From positions 1,240,001-1,304,000 of the forward strand of contig CALYLX010000066.1 in assembly GCA_944990035.1 (NCBI GenBank): a stretch of 64,000 nucleotides of DNA, read 5' to 3'. Source of the stretch: Clitopilus passeckerianus (Eukaryota; Basidiomycota; Agaricomycetes; Agaricales; Entolomataceae). A program made the position numbers and the translations under genes. Below are positions 1-11,727 of the stretch, in pieces; the first letter of the stretch is position 1, and the number at the start of each line of letters is the position of its first letter. The notes beneath the pieces were generated by a model, which saw nothing but the letters and a program-made list of their open reading frames with translations, was not told the DNA's origin and made no database searches.

Positions 1-497
1 ATGTAGGCCAGACTCACCTCGCAGTGCCAGGATTGAGTCCATTGCTGCCCAGAGGAGTATTGAAGAGAGAGTCAGGAAGCCGAACCATCTGCGGCATGTT
101 TGTGTATCCAGCACGTCATATGAGAGCGGCCCAGCCAGAAGAATGCAGTTAGTTCTGGAGCATGGTTCAGAACACAAGTGCTCGATGTTCGGCCTGGCCA
201 CTTACACTTGAATCGTAAGGCCTGCATATCGAGAGAATAGATAGAGCAACTTAACCAGTGTGAAGCCGCCTCTGAGGACGTCATAAGTCTTGAATGAGAG
301 GTCGCATACTCTGAAGACAGCTCACCGCCAAATATGCTTGTATTCCTGTCGGCAGGTGACCACACTCTCCCAAGCGAGACAAGTCAATGCTGCCACTTAG
401 AAATGGTGCAGAGATACATAAGGACAATCCATTCCCATCCAGAACCGTCAAACCACTCACAGCAGACACAATTACGCACGAAAAGATGTTCAGCCAT
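1..497 (-). CDS. DUF6533-type membrane protein, unit A (cut by window edge)
   Basis: This is the 5' half of a multi-pass membrane protein of the Agaricomycete DUF6533 type, function unknown. Four exons can be joined in phase: 461-497 (ATG at 497), 326-395, 206-271 and 18-154; the last donor (GTGAGT) lies at the window edge and the rest is outside. The protein starts MAEHLFVRN. It has the family's Y-K-H-(I/V)-W-R stretch after the first helix, then a KLLYLFSRYAGL helix and an NCILLAGPLSYD segment. It is the paralogue of the gene at 2043-3294: exon lengths 37, 70 and 137 nt are identical and the third differs by 3 nt. No break is seen in the visible part. It is divergent from the helicase remnant at 1037-1765. 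Confidence 0.6.
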
Positions 498-1036
498 GGG
501 ACTGTTGCGGGGCTGATAGGCATAACAACAGGTGAAAAACCTGTCATTCCTGGGTCCTGGCTATATGCCTCGATGGTCCTTGCAGGGTCGAGATGTGGGA
601 CACTACTTTCAACCTTGGGACCCGATGTCGCGGCGCTGCATCGCTTTGTTGCCTCGGGAATTAATTATGCGATCAATTTGCCGATGGACAAGAAGGGAGT
701 CCAGCGAAACCCCAAAGGCCCAGTAACGACAGCAGGCACGAAGGAGTGGCTTATATAGCTCTTAGCCTCCTAAAGCCTCTTGGCACTGTATTTGCTGAAT
801 GCGGTCTCTTAAACTCTCCCATCGTCGAGGCAATGCAGGTGTGGATATGCTCGGCCTTGAGGCTACATCAACTTGACCATCTCGCCACATTGACAGGCCC
901 TGGGAGTGTTGATCACCACAGGGCCTCGAGCGGAATCAAAAACAACAACTGCTGACGGTACTTATTTACGCGACACTACGTCGTGTGACTCAAAATAAAG
1001 GACGTGTCTTGACTGTCATTAACGCCGCGTCTTGAC

Positions 1037-1765
1037 CACTACTTGAGGCAACGTCCGAGCGCATTGAGGCGTTAGATACGCTAGCATACGATGTATGGGC
1101 TACCCCCTAATCCACTACATACTGGCCCACCAAGAACCTTTATGCTTTAACCGAAATTTTGCTGGATGCCCTAGATGCCCAGTCCGAAGGCGGTGAGGGC
1201 TCGGAGAACAGCGATTCGAAACTCTCGATGGGCACACAAGCGTCTACGAACCGTCAGTGGATTCGCGTTGCAAGAAAGGGCCTTCGGCATTATGTTACCT
1301 GCAGACAACAACATGTATCCGTCCTTGGTGGAATCGCGCCAACATACGCCAAAATCAGCTCCCGAGGCACCAGTAATTGAACATATATTCAACATGTAAC
1401 CAATTATTAACTGATATTCCAACAAGCCAAGGCTGCAGAAGGGGATTTTCAGGAGACCATCAAGCACTTCCGAAAGAGAGACTCAACCAACGTGGATTTA
1501 CGCGAACTTCGAGCTTCGATTCATCAGGATCGTTTGGTTGCTTCCTTCACTTCTGGCGGCCAGTTTGGAGATCGGTTTTTCCTTTTGCCACCTTTTGGCA
1601 GTGAGGATTTCGATACCGCGGTGTATGGACCTCCTGACCGTGTCAAGGGTATTTCCTTCGCTTGAGCCATCTTCCATGTATCTACCTAGACACGCCTCAA
1701 AGTTCATCTGTTCGAGGACTTGATAGGGTTGACCTCCTGTCACTACATTTCTGGTTAACGTTGGT
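1037..1765 (+). pseudogene. Eroded 5' fragment of the IRC20/SHPRH-type helicase gene
   Basis: This stretch aligns along its length with the first ~800 nt of the intact helicase gene at 3875. Matches include the opening (CAACGTCCGAGC...TTGAGGCGTT), the block around 1229-1395 (shared AAGCGTCTACGAACCGTCA and CAGTAATTGAACAT) and the block 1430-1760. The start codon is lost (TTG context), several frames are shifted, stops occur, and similarity fades after about 1765. No ATPase, RING or helicase C-terminal region follows. It is a dead partial copy left by a tandem duplication that also copied the adjacent DUF6533 gene. Confidence 0.8.
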
Positions 1766-2042
1766 GATTTGCTGTTCAACGAAGGAGATATCTGCGTACG
1801 GATCGGTCGACGGGCTACCGCCTGGTTCTTGACGTTGTTGTAGTCAATAAAGATCCATAGGCAGTTATTGAATGCCCATCTCATCAAGAATTGCATGGTA
1901 TACTGAACCTCTCGTGTAGATTTCGGATAACTCGCGAACTATCATCGGCATGGCAAGGTTCCGAAGGCTTAAAAGCAGTAACACGCAGCCTAGGTGTTGG
2001 GATCCTGGTCCAGACGGCTGCTCACGCCCATGACGTTCGGAA
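1766..2042. other. Junction between duplicated units, no gene seen
   Basis: Short stretch between the end of the helicase remnant of unit A and the 3' end of the DUF6533 gene of unit B. Neither strand gives a recognisable protein, and I see no terminal repeats that would explain the duplication breakpoint. Confidence 0.4.
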
Positions 2043-3294
2043 TTAGGAATCATCGATTGGTCCAGGATAGGTAGACAGGTCCGTAAAAGTATCAGGAGCG
2101 GGTATTTTTAAGGACAGCATGTTTAGAATGAGTCTGCACGTCTGAAGAGGTTGGTTAAATGAGCAAATGATCTGCTGACTCCAGGATTTCAACGACTCAC
2201 AAAAATTGAAATTAATGTTATTGGCCATCTGTGTGGATTGCATGTCGTTAGATTCTAAGTATCCGGGATTCGTAAATGAAGATCACTGACATGAAAACGA
2301 AATGCCCAGCGACGTGCACATGGATTGAATAGGGGGCGAGGGATAAGACGACGGCTTCCAAGGAGATTAGAGGTGTCTCAGGATCAGCACAAAGAACATA
2401 CACTCACCGAAAAGTCCAAAAAAGACCCATCCAGCGTCCCGAGCTACTACCCGTATCAATGGAGCCGTATCCCCTCCGTCTCGTGTTGCCCATATGTTTT
2501 TATATTGTGTCATCGACCATAGCATCAAGTTACTTAATAGGGCGGTAGAGCTGAAGGAACGTTAGTTCTAAGATACGCAAGAAAAGGAAGGAGCGCACCC
2601 GGAGCAGAGAATCTCAATGGGTGCACGTTCAGCTTCGCATCGAGAATCGTACTTAGTCTTCCAGGTGGCCATCATACCAAATCCAATGTTGAGGAGAAGA
2701 TTGATTGAAATTAGACCAGTAAGAAATGCACCAATGATTGGATCGCGTCGATATAGCGCGTACACTAAGAGAGATGAGCTTCACACGGTATCGATGTGGA
2801 TCCATTCTCACCTCGCAGCGCTAGTAGCGACTCCATCGCTGACCAAAGCACCATTAAAGATATCGTCAAGAAGCTGAACCACATGCGGCATGTCGGTTTG
2901 TCCAGATAGTCGTAAGAAAGAGGGCCCGCCAAGAGAATGCAGTTGATCCTGAAAGAAATTGAGCTCAAAGCAGATCATCATTGGAGAAACCTACACACGT
3001 ACAGAAGAGTTACGAGGCCGGCATACCGAGAGAAGATGTAAAGCCACTTGACGGACGCACTACAACCACCTCTGATGATCGGCGAAGTCTCGTTACGATC
3101 CTGAGTATCTGTAGTGTGAAGAAACTGACCGCCAAACATGCTTGTATTCTTGACGACAGGTAAGTATGCTTTCCCAAGCCATGCAAGTGAATGCTGCCAC
3201 TGTGAAAACCATTTGTATCAGAACTACCGATTCACATCCAAATTGATAGCCACTCACGGCAGACTGCATTGCGCACAAAGTGGTGGCCAAACAT
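2043..3294 (-). CDS. DUF6533-type membrane protein, unit B
   Basis: Multi-pass membrane protein, family function unknown. Exons that join in phase: 3258-3294 (ATG at 3294), 3130-3199, 3003-3071, 2812-2948, 2599-2764 and 2408-2550. The product starts MFGHHFVRN, carries EYKHVWR, a VKWLYIFSRYAGL helix, NCILLAGPLSYD, then VYALYRRDP before the next helix, and near the end LLSNLMLW and LIRVVARDAGW, as in DUF6533 proteins. A C-terminal-like TCRLILNM segment and a terminal stop at 2043 lie further down. I could not connect them to exon 6 without a stop, so the 3' end may be damaged or have introns I cannot place. It shares a ~580 bp divergent promoter region with the helicase. Confidence 0.6.
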
Positions 3295-3874
3295 GAGGCG
3301 AGAGGGTTGCTGAGCAGCTATGCTGACATCAGAAAGATGAAAGACATGGCGTCGCTCACGAGTCTTGAAGTATTGTGATGCCTTGTTGTTCCTTGCAGGG
3401 CCAAGAGCATGAAGTATCTTTAGCTCTCAGGTCCCGCTGTCATGGCTGCCCAGGAATCAATTGACAGTGTAGTTGCTGAGTAAGAAGGAATCACATTGAG
3501 TAGGAGGCCCAGCACGGAGGGAATACACTAGAATGAGGGTATCGACTCTGGCGCCATTTTCGGGATACACAAGGCCATTTAGCCTGCCCAGAACTTGACG
3601 CCTTGACGGTGACCCTACAGCTTTACAAGGGTCACATCATCTGTCCCTACTCTAGACTCCTGAGAATTGACAAGTCATGGGAAGGTTTGATTTGGTTTTG
3701 ATCGTTGCTGAATGAGGCGTTAGGGAGTTCCAAAAGAGGAAAGGCGCATCTCTATGATTAGCAGGCGCATAGGGGCGGGGCGTCGGTACCGAGCACGTGT
3801 GAACGGCCACGTGAGGCAGTTTTAAATTACGCGACTCAGCACGCGTCTTGGCCACCAACGCCTAGCAGTCCTCA
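3295..3874. promoter_or_regulatory. Shared divergent intergenic region, DUF6533 gene and helicase
   Basis: A 580 bp head-to-head interval. The equivalent interval in unit A (498 to ~1040) has nearly the same length, so the arrangement was duplicated whole. No TATA box is obvious. A role as a bidirectional promoter is inferred from geometry only. Confidence 0.4.
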
Positions 3875-6800
3875 ATGCTGAGCACAACGTCCGAGCACGT
3901 TGAGGCGTTGCAAACACTTTCAGAAGATATATGGCCGGCGTTCAAAGGGAACGGCTATCAACCTACTTTGAATGTTCACATTTTAACCCAACTATTGCGA
4001 CAAGTCGAAAACCGCGCCTCTTCTGAAGACAGTGACGGCTCTCAGATCGACAATTTGAAAGGGAAAAAACGCCTACTAGCCATGGACGACTCCCACGAGC
4101 AAGTTCCAAAGCGTCTACGAACCGTCAATGGATTCGTATTGCGAGAGAGGTACCTCGGCATTATGTACCCTGCAGGCAACCTCTATCCGTACTTGCCAGC
4201 TTCGCGTCAAACTACCCCAAAATCAGCCCCCGATGTACCAGTAATTGAACATGTGTTCAACATATCATTTAGAACATCCGGAACAATTCCAGAGGGCCTT
4301 ACTGGCCGCCGACTTGAAGATACCAAACAGCAAAAGATTTCGGAAGCGGATTTGCAGGAGACTATCCAAGAGTTGCGAACGAGGGGTTTTAGCAGCGTCG
4401 ATTTGGGTGCATTTGGGCTTTCGATTCACCATAATCGTTTAGTTGCGACGCTCCCTGCTGGTGGCCGCAGTGCATATTGGTTTTTCCTTGTACCGCCTTT
4501 CGGCAATGAGGAAATTGATGCCGGGTGGTATGACCTTCCCGAGTGCATGAAGGATATTTTCTTCGCTTCAGCCGTCCTCCATGCTGCCAGCCGTGCGTCT
4601 ATCCAGACACAGCTCAAAGTCCATCTATTCGACGAACCGCCCGACCTCCTTGCACTTCGGTTTCAGTTCACTGTTTCGGTTTACCTTGAGGTCGAAGGGC
4701 TGTTGGAACCATCAAAGCATCGCGCCGATAAGCAATTCAAGGCTGCTGAAGTCGACGATGCCCAACGTCGTGTCCTTGAACATATTTGCCCTTCACCCTT
4801 CCCTACTCCACCGTCGTTCGATGGGTCCATCAACATACCCTTCTTCTACTCCATCCTTGGTCCTGCGCCAGCACTCGCATCTTCAAACCTCTTTGAGGCT
4901 CTACAACCACAAGAACTTCGACCAATCCTCCTTCCTTTCCAGCGACGAAGCCTATCATGGCTACTCTCAAGGGAAGGAAAGATGATTACTCCGAACGGCG
5001 AGATAGGCACTAGAAACCTTCAGGATTCTTCTCTGCCCTCTTTCTGGGGCAGAATTCAGTTATCGAATGCGACATTCTTCTTCAACCGTCTCAACGGCGC
5101 AGTCACCTCTGCACCCCCGGATGTCACGTCTACCTTTGGCGGCATCTTGGCGGAAGAACCGGGACTGGGAAAGACACTTGAAACTATCAGCATGATCATG
5201 CTCAACCCTGCCCCACCGGAGAGAAATCATACTGTTTCAAGTTGGGATCCAGAGGCGAAGCTGGATGTGAAGGAAACCAAGGCATGTCGTGTTTTGCCAT
5301 TCACAGCTTCTTCTAACTAATGTTTCAAATGAAGGCCACACTCATCGTCACACCACCAGCACTTGCGTCACAGTGGGCTGACGAGCTCAGGATTCATGCG
5401 CCTACTCTGAAAGTCCTCATATACGACGGCTGGGCTAAAGTTCAAGTACCCATTACTCAAAGTCAGATCAACGAAGCCAAAAGCAAGATTCGGAAGAGCA
5501 TCAAGAACGGGACGAGGCTTGGTGTACAGCACACGGCGACGCCGAACACGGGTGGATGGAGGAATCGAAAGAAAGATCAGGACGCTATGGACGTTGACGA
5601 AGAAGACGAAGAAGAGGTCAATACCGACGATGCTATTGAAGTCCAAGACTGGTACTCTTACGTGGACACTTTCGATGTGGTTATTGTTACGTATGCCACG
5701 TTGAGGTCAGATTTCAATGTTGCGTTGGCGGCGCCGGATCGGCCTCGGAGGAGTAATGCGACTTACTCGAATGTTGACCGACCAAGGAGCCCACTGGTTA
5801 TGGTGGAATGGTATCGTGTAGTCATGGATGAGGTTCAGATGGTCGGAGGTGGCAAAACTGAGTACGTGTTGTGTGCACTTCACAAGATCACAGCTGACAA
5901 AAGGGTTTAGGGATATGGTCTCCTTGATTCCTCGTCTGTCCTCCTTTGCTGTTTCTGGAACACCTGCTCGGGGACAAGCTGCGGACCTCATCCACGTCCT
6001 GAAGTACGAGCTCTACCTACATTTCAACAGCGCGTTATACTAACTATGTCTAAGATTCCTTCGTGTTAATCATGCCATCGGGAACAATAAGGTCTGGAAT
6101 CGGATGGTATCGTCAGGTTTTGGTGCTGCCCACTTTGCCGAGTTATTCAAGACCTATGCGATTCGGTGGGTGTTACTGATAATACACTGAAAGCGACATA
6201 TTGACAGGTGCACAGAACCCTCAAGTCCCAAGTCAAAGACGAGTTGACCATCCCGCAACAAATACGCTATCTCGTTAACATCAAGCTTGGGCCAGTTGAA
6301 CGACACGTAATCACAGTCTTTCGCCGTCATATCGCAGCCTAACGTATAGCACAGGTCTACGACCAAGCCCTTGAAGCCGCCTTATTGGAACTTGGACTTG
6401 ATGCTCGAGGAGTTGCTGCTGTAGAGGGATGGGAAGTCGACGGTCAAGTCCTTCGTTCTGTTATCAGAAGACTCCGTGGTATCTGCACGCACCCGCAGGT
6501 ATGTTCTTCCTGTTGTTGCGAGTTGACCTGGCTGATGGTGTTCCTACAGGTGGGGCAATTGTTACGACCTAACGACAGGATCGGCCATAAGCCAGGAACT
6601 GTGAAGACAATGGAGCAAGTCTTACAGGTATGCCTGATCAAACTAGAGGTCTGCGCTTGTCTAACCTGGTACTAGGGAATGAGAGGCGAGAACTGGCGCA
6701 AGTTGATGGAGGACGTCAAATCCAAGGTGGATATCTCCGCCATTACAAATGTTAACATTTGCTGAGTGCCATCTAGGTTCAAGTCGTTATCCGAATCGCC

Positions 6801-9800
6801 CAGTTGCAAAGCCGGGATGGGGAAGACCTTGGGCGCTTCAGGACAGCCTTGAATAGTCTGATTGAGGCTGAAGCGGAGGCCATGGGACTTATCGAAGAGG
6901 TTCAGGCTGCTCTTGATAAGCTCGGTAGTCAAATCAATGACTCCAATACCAACGGGACGGAGGTCGTCCCGAGCAATGGGAAGGGCAAAGAACGGGCCGA
7001 CTCTGAGTCCGACTTAGAAGACGAGGATGACGACCCTGCATCCGAAGAAAGAAGCAGGCGACGAGGTGCTTTGCAAAATCGACTTCGGGACTGTCGAATA
7101 GTTCTCCATCAAGCGAAGTTCCTTCAAGGCGACATGTATCATTCCCTTGGGGATGCCCATGCGGAAGATGAAAATATGGCCTATGGTGCAGCTGATGAGA
7201 TTCGGCGAGACTTGCTGTCCGGTAAGCAGGCCCATGGGGAGGCTTACTATGGCTGACAGCTGGCATCCCAGGTACACAAAGCGATGCCATTGCGGCTATG
7301 GGGTTGCTAGAACATGATAGCGCCTCCAAACAGCTCACGAAGAAAACGCTCCTCATCAAGACACCGTTCCTGGACGAAACTCCTTTACTTGAATTACAAG
7401 AACAATATGATTCCCAGAAGCAAGCTAACCTTTATAAACGAACTGAAGCCTCTATTGAGCTGGTGAGCCGGCTAAATCGTTGTGCAACGTCTCACTAACA
7501 CAAAGTTTAGCTGGCGGAAGGAAACTTCATCATCGACGACGTACTTAACCAGCAATCTTCGTTGATCTGGGACTGGAGGACGCAGATAATTGGCTTGCTG
7601 ACGCAAGGAATCACCGCAGAGGGTGACCAAGCCGATGGAGAAGAGTACCAGCGAACCCTGGATAATCAGGGCGAAGCGGAAACCTATCTACAAGCATATG
7701 CAGCATTGCTGTCGGACCGTCGCACTACACTCACAGCTGAAAGAACCCTTCTTGCTGCTCACAACGTTCGAGAGAGGCATGATCGTCAGACCCGCGCCGC
7801 AATGAACGCACTGGGAACAGCTTTAGAGGAAGTAGAGCTGCGGCCGGAACACGAAGTCCTTGTTGTTGAGCTGTCGACGAAGAGGAAGAACATCTTGAAA
7901 CTGGTTGAAAGTCGGGCGGTTAAAAGTGTATGTCAACCTTATATGGCACGCCTACCCTTCAATGGCTGACGATACTCTCAGGTCCTCGTCGACTTGAACG
8001 CTGCCCAAGCTCAGATTGGGAAGGATAAAGATCCAGAGAAATTGCTGTTGAAGGATTATGCCGCGGAACTACGCCGCTTCATTTCAGACCAAAGTCAGCC
8101 CCGGTTTTTGTTCTGATTGGCAGCACCTGACTATCTATCTACCAGATTCGTTGATGGACAAGCTGGACGCTGACCTTACTCTACTACGGAAGGCATTTAA
8201 CCAGCGAATTCTATACTTCAGACAACTTCAGGAAATATCTGATTCCGTTGCGGAAATCACCTGGGAAGGTGATCTCCTGGATGCCCTAACTGAAGCTGGA
8301 GGTGAAAAGGAGGACCTTATCACGGGAATCAAGACTGCACGCGCCCGTCAACGCTACTTGGAAAATCTTGCAGCCGACCGACAAGCAGACAAGGACGAAG
8401 AAGAGGAAGAGGGAACATGTATCCTCTGTCGCTGCGAGTTCATTCGTGGTTTTATCACACATTGGTGAGTGGACGAATCCTAGAACTAGAGATCTGTTGC
8501 TAATTCCATATTCAGCGCCCATGTGTTCTGTGAAGTAATTGCTGTCGATGTAATTGGCAAAACATACCTTTTATCTGATGCTTACAGGCATGCATGAAAG
8601 CTTGGCTTCAGCGAAGGGAGGGAAGGACGTGCCCTGTGTGCAGGTTTGTGTCACAGTCATCTATGGGTTTCAGTAAATGAATGGCCCGCATCCAGGGTCC
8701 CCATTGAGCCGGACACTCTCCAAAGAGTCAAGATGTCCGCCGCTGCGGCTGAGGCACAGCTTGAAGCTCAAGCCGGGCGAGCCAAGGCCACAGAACCTAT
8801 CCCGAAATCGAGACGACAAATATCGTACAATTATATTGGTACGTCTTCGTAGTCTACCTCAGCTGTTTCACAGACTCATTTCCTTCCGTGATAGATCCTG
8901 TCACGTTTGGGAACATCGAAGGGATGGACTCGTATGGTGACTACGGAAGCAAGATCCAAATCCTTGTGCGCCACCTGCTTTATCTCAAGTTCTCGGATCC
9001 TGGGTCCAAGAGTATCGTGTTCTCTGCATGGGCCGACTCCCTGCTCAGTAAGTATATCTCAGCTCATCGTATAGTTCGTGGACTGATTTCGCCCTCTAGT
9101 CATAGAGCGTGCTCTCAAGGAGAATGGTAATGCCGCTGCCTTTCGTATCGTCCTTTCAAGTTGCTGAATCTACCACGGATAGGCATCCAATGCCTCCGAA
9201 TCGACCAGAAGTCTAAGGGGGAGAGTGCTGTTCAGCGCTTCAAATCCAACCCGGACCTCCTTGTCCTCCTACTTCACGGGTTCGTTAACATCTTAACTTC
9301 GAGGTAGCAGCAATTGACCGATAACATTCTCTCAGTGAACGTGAAAATGCTGGGCTTAACATCACCTGCGCATCGCGTGTGTTCCTTCTGGAGAGCGTCG
9401 TTCACCACGGTTTTGAAGTCCAAGGTAGATGTTCCGATGTTTAAATGGTCCTCGTGCTGACCAGACCACCAGCTATTGCCCGTATCGATCGCATGGGCCA
9501 AACGCGGCCAACAGAAGGTCAGTTGGGCAATACAACGTCCCAATCCCTAAGCTAACGTACCACATAATGGTTTCTTATACAGTTTTCTGCTATTATGCTG
9601 AAGGTTAGACAATCGTGCGCTGCATGCCTTTGCTAAGCTGACACGTCGCTTACACATAGAAACCGTCGAGAGAAACATCCTAGACTTGGCAGCCCGAAAG
9701 GGTCTATCCTTGTACACGAAAGAGAACTCGGCCGGAACCCTGAACATCACCTCCCTTGGAGCAGAGGAAGAGGTCAAGATTGATAATTCCCCGAAGAAAA

Positions 9801-10065
9801 AGCTCCAGAAGAAAGGCGACTTCATCTTCAAGTATGTTCTTCTGCCCGATGCCCGCAATATGGTTTTAATTTGGTTCACCTAAGGGTTGACGACATGCTT
9901 GCGATATTGTTCCCTCACATGTTTGAGGAGCTGGATTATCTTCTCCCTGGGAACGCAAATGATACCCCTACTGAAGACGCAGCATTGCCGTTGGCCACTC
10001 AAGCCAGCTCTTCTGCTTTTACCAATGCTATTGCAGGGCCTTCTAGACTACCTCACCACCCCTAG
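3875..10065 (+). CDS. SNF2-family helicase / RING E3 ubiquitin ligase, IRC20/SHPRH type
   Basis: Nuclear DNA-dependent ATPase with an inserted RING finger; the family links chromatin or replication stress to ubiquitination (SHPRH polyubiquitinates PCNA in human cells). I rebuilt 24 exons (first 3875-5281, 5335-5861, 5911-6003; last 9660-9831, 9885-10065) totalling 4989 nt, 1662 aa, close to SHPRH and Irc20 lengths. The N-terminal ATPase part has the Walker A segment ILAEEPGLGKT and the DEVQ box (VVMDEVQMV). After a long coiled/acidic insert comes a C3HC4 RING (CILCRCEF...HCAHVFCEAC...TCPVCR). The helicase C domain has IVFSAWADSLL, LLLHGERENAGLN and ARIDRMGQTRPT (motif VI). Intron 1 (5282-5334) starts with GC. 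Single complete copy; a broken 5' copy lies upstream. Confidence 0.93.
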
Positions 10066-10709
10066 GACAACTTTATAACAATTCGTAACCCTTAAATCTC
10101 CTTGGAAATTAACTGATGCCTCTTTCCTTCTCGTCATCCCCTATATTCCTGTGAACGATGTTCCCCAACTATATTGGTAATTTTCCCAGATTTTCGCCAC
10201 ATCTTTGAAAACATAGACTTGACTCCAATATTTTCCGATACTGTTAGTGGGCGCTCCATGCCGAGGACAGGAATAGGAAGCCGGACATCTTTGTGTCCAC
10301 GTTCACGATGGTGGTAGGCCATCCTGATTGCTACTTGGCCATATGACATCAAATGACCACATACAGGCTCTACAAGGTCTAGTAATCGAGGTGTATACCC
10401 TCCGATCAATTTCATGAACATGAAACCCAGCCCTCGGCATTTCGGAGAAATAACTCGCACTTCGGTTTTCACTCCACTTGCATCCGTCGAATCGGCGGAG
10501 CTTGCACTAGCAGCCACCAGGACTCTTTCGCTGCACTACGGTAACCACGTCCTGCAGGATTTCCCTGCTGCGTATTCTCCGAGGCTGCAACATGTCTTCG
10601 AATTGTGGAGAGCTTTTATCCTTGAAGCCTTATAAAGATGCAACTGAAACCACTTGAACTTTCAGTCGTCAGGCTTTCCTCGATTTTCATTCCTAAGTTC
10701 GTTTGCACC
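10066..10709. promoter_or_regulatory. Intergenic region with TATA box upstream of the LPMO gene
   Basis: No convincing gene; the open frames on both strands are short and lack recognisable motifs. A TATAAA at 10631-10636 lies about 75 bp before the LPMO start codon and is a good core-promoter candidate for it. Confidence 0.4.
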
Positions 10710-11660
10710 ATGAAATTCTCTGCTCTCTTTGGATTTGCTGCACTGGCCCAACTACAATGCGTTTCGGCACACTGTAAGTTGACTATTCTATCTCAAGGAA
10801 CCGCGGTTCTTATCACGCCTACTAGACATTTTCCATACACTTATGGCGGGGTCGATTAACTCAACGGCAGCCGTTAGGCAGCCTGTTGACGAGTACCCGC
10901 TTAAAGACGTTATGTCGAAGAACATCACCTGCAATGCGAACCCCTATCCAGCAACTGCAACCGTCGATGTGGCTGCTGGCGATCAGATAGGCTTTGTCGT
11001 CCTTAACAATACTATCTTCCATCAAGGACCTGCAGCATTATACCTGGGCGCACCTCCCAGTGGCATGAAGGTCGCTGATTGGGATGGTAGTGGTTCCAAT
11101 TGGTTCAAGGTACTGTACTGTTGATGGGAAAGCGTAAAATGTCGAATTCATTTGACCCCGACATTTCCAGTTTGCTGAGTGGAGTATCATTGGCGATGGG
11201 ACTTTCGGTTTCGTGGATTACGGCGCAAGCGAACTATACAGTACCATCCCGAAGGAGACACCTCCCGGAGAGGTCTGTCCTTGCGAATTTCCTGATAACA
11301 TCAGAACTAATTCAAAGTGGTTTACAGTACCTCGTTAGGATTGAACAAATCGGCCTACACCTCATAGACGACCCAGAATGGTACGTTTCCTGCGCACAAA
11401 TCAAGGTCACTGGGGCAGGGGCCGGAACCCCAACCCAGAAGGTGTCCATTCCAGGCTACGTTTCACCTACCAGTATGTTGAATCGTTCTGGACACTTCGA
11501 ATATATCACTCACCTCGTTATAGACCCTGAGGTCACGCTAAACATCTACGATCCCATACCGACGGCCTACACAGTAAGTGGTCTCAAACTGGTCTCAAGT
11601 CCCATTTCCTGACATTCTGGTGCCTAGGTTCCAGGACCTAAGTTATGGAATGGCAATTAA
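10710..11660 (+). CDS. AA9 lytic polysaccharide monooxygenase, secreted
   Basis: Secreted copper enzyme of the AA9 (former GH61) family that oxidatively cleaves cellulose or related glucans. Six exons: 10710-10773, 10826-11109, 11171-11272, 11328-11472, 11524-11573, 11628-11660; 225 aa. The signal peptide MKFSALFGFAALAQLQCVSA ends exactly before His-Tyr-Ile-Phe, so the mature protein starts with the copper-binding histidine. The second copper histidine is in TIFHQGP, and the axial Tyr in EWYVSCAQI. The second-shell histidine is present (IGLH), but the usual Gln two residues before the axial Tyr is Glu. There is no cellulose-binding module or linker, and at ~205 mature residues it is a minimal single-domain form. 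Confidence 0.93.
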
Positions 11661-11727
11661 AAATTATGAAGGACTTGTATACCCGTTGTATCAATAGCAA
11701 GCATTGGATGAAATATTTATTCGGCAG

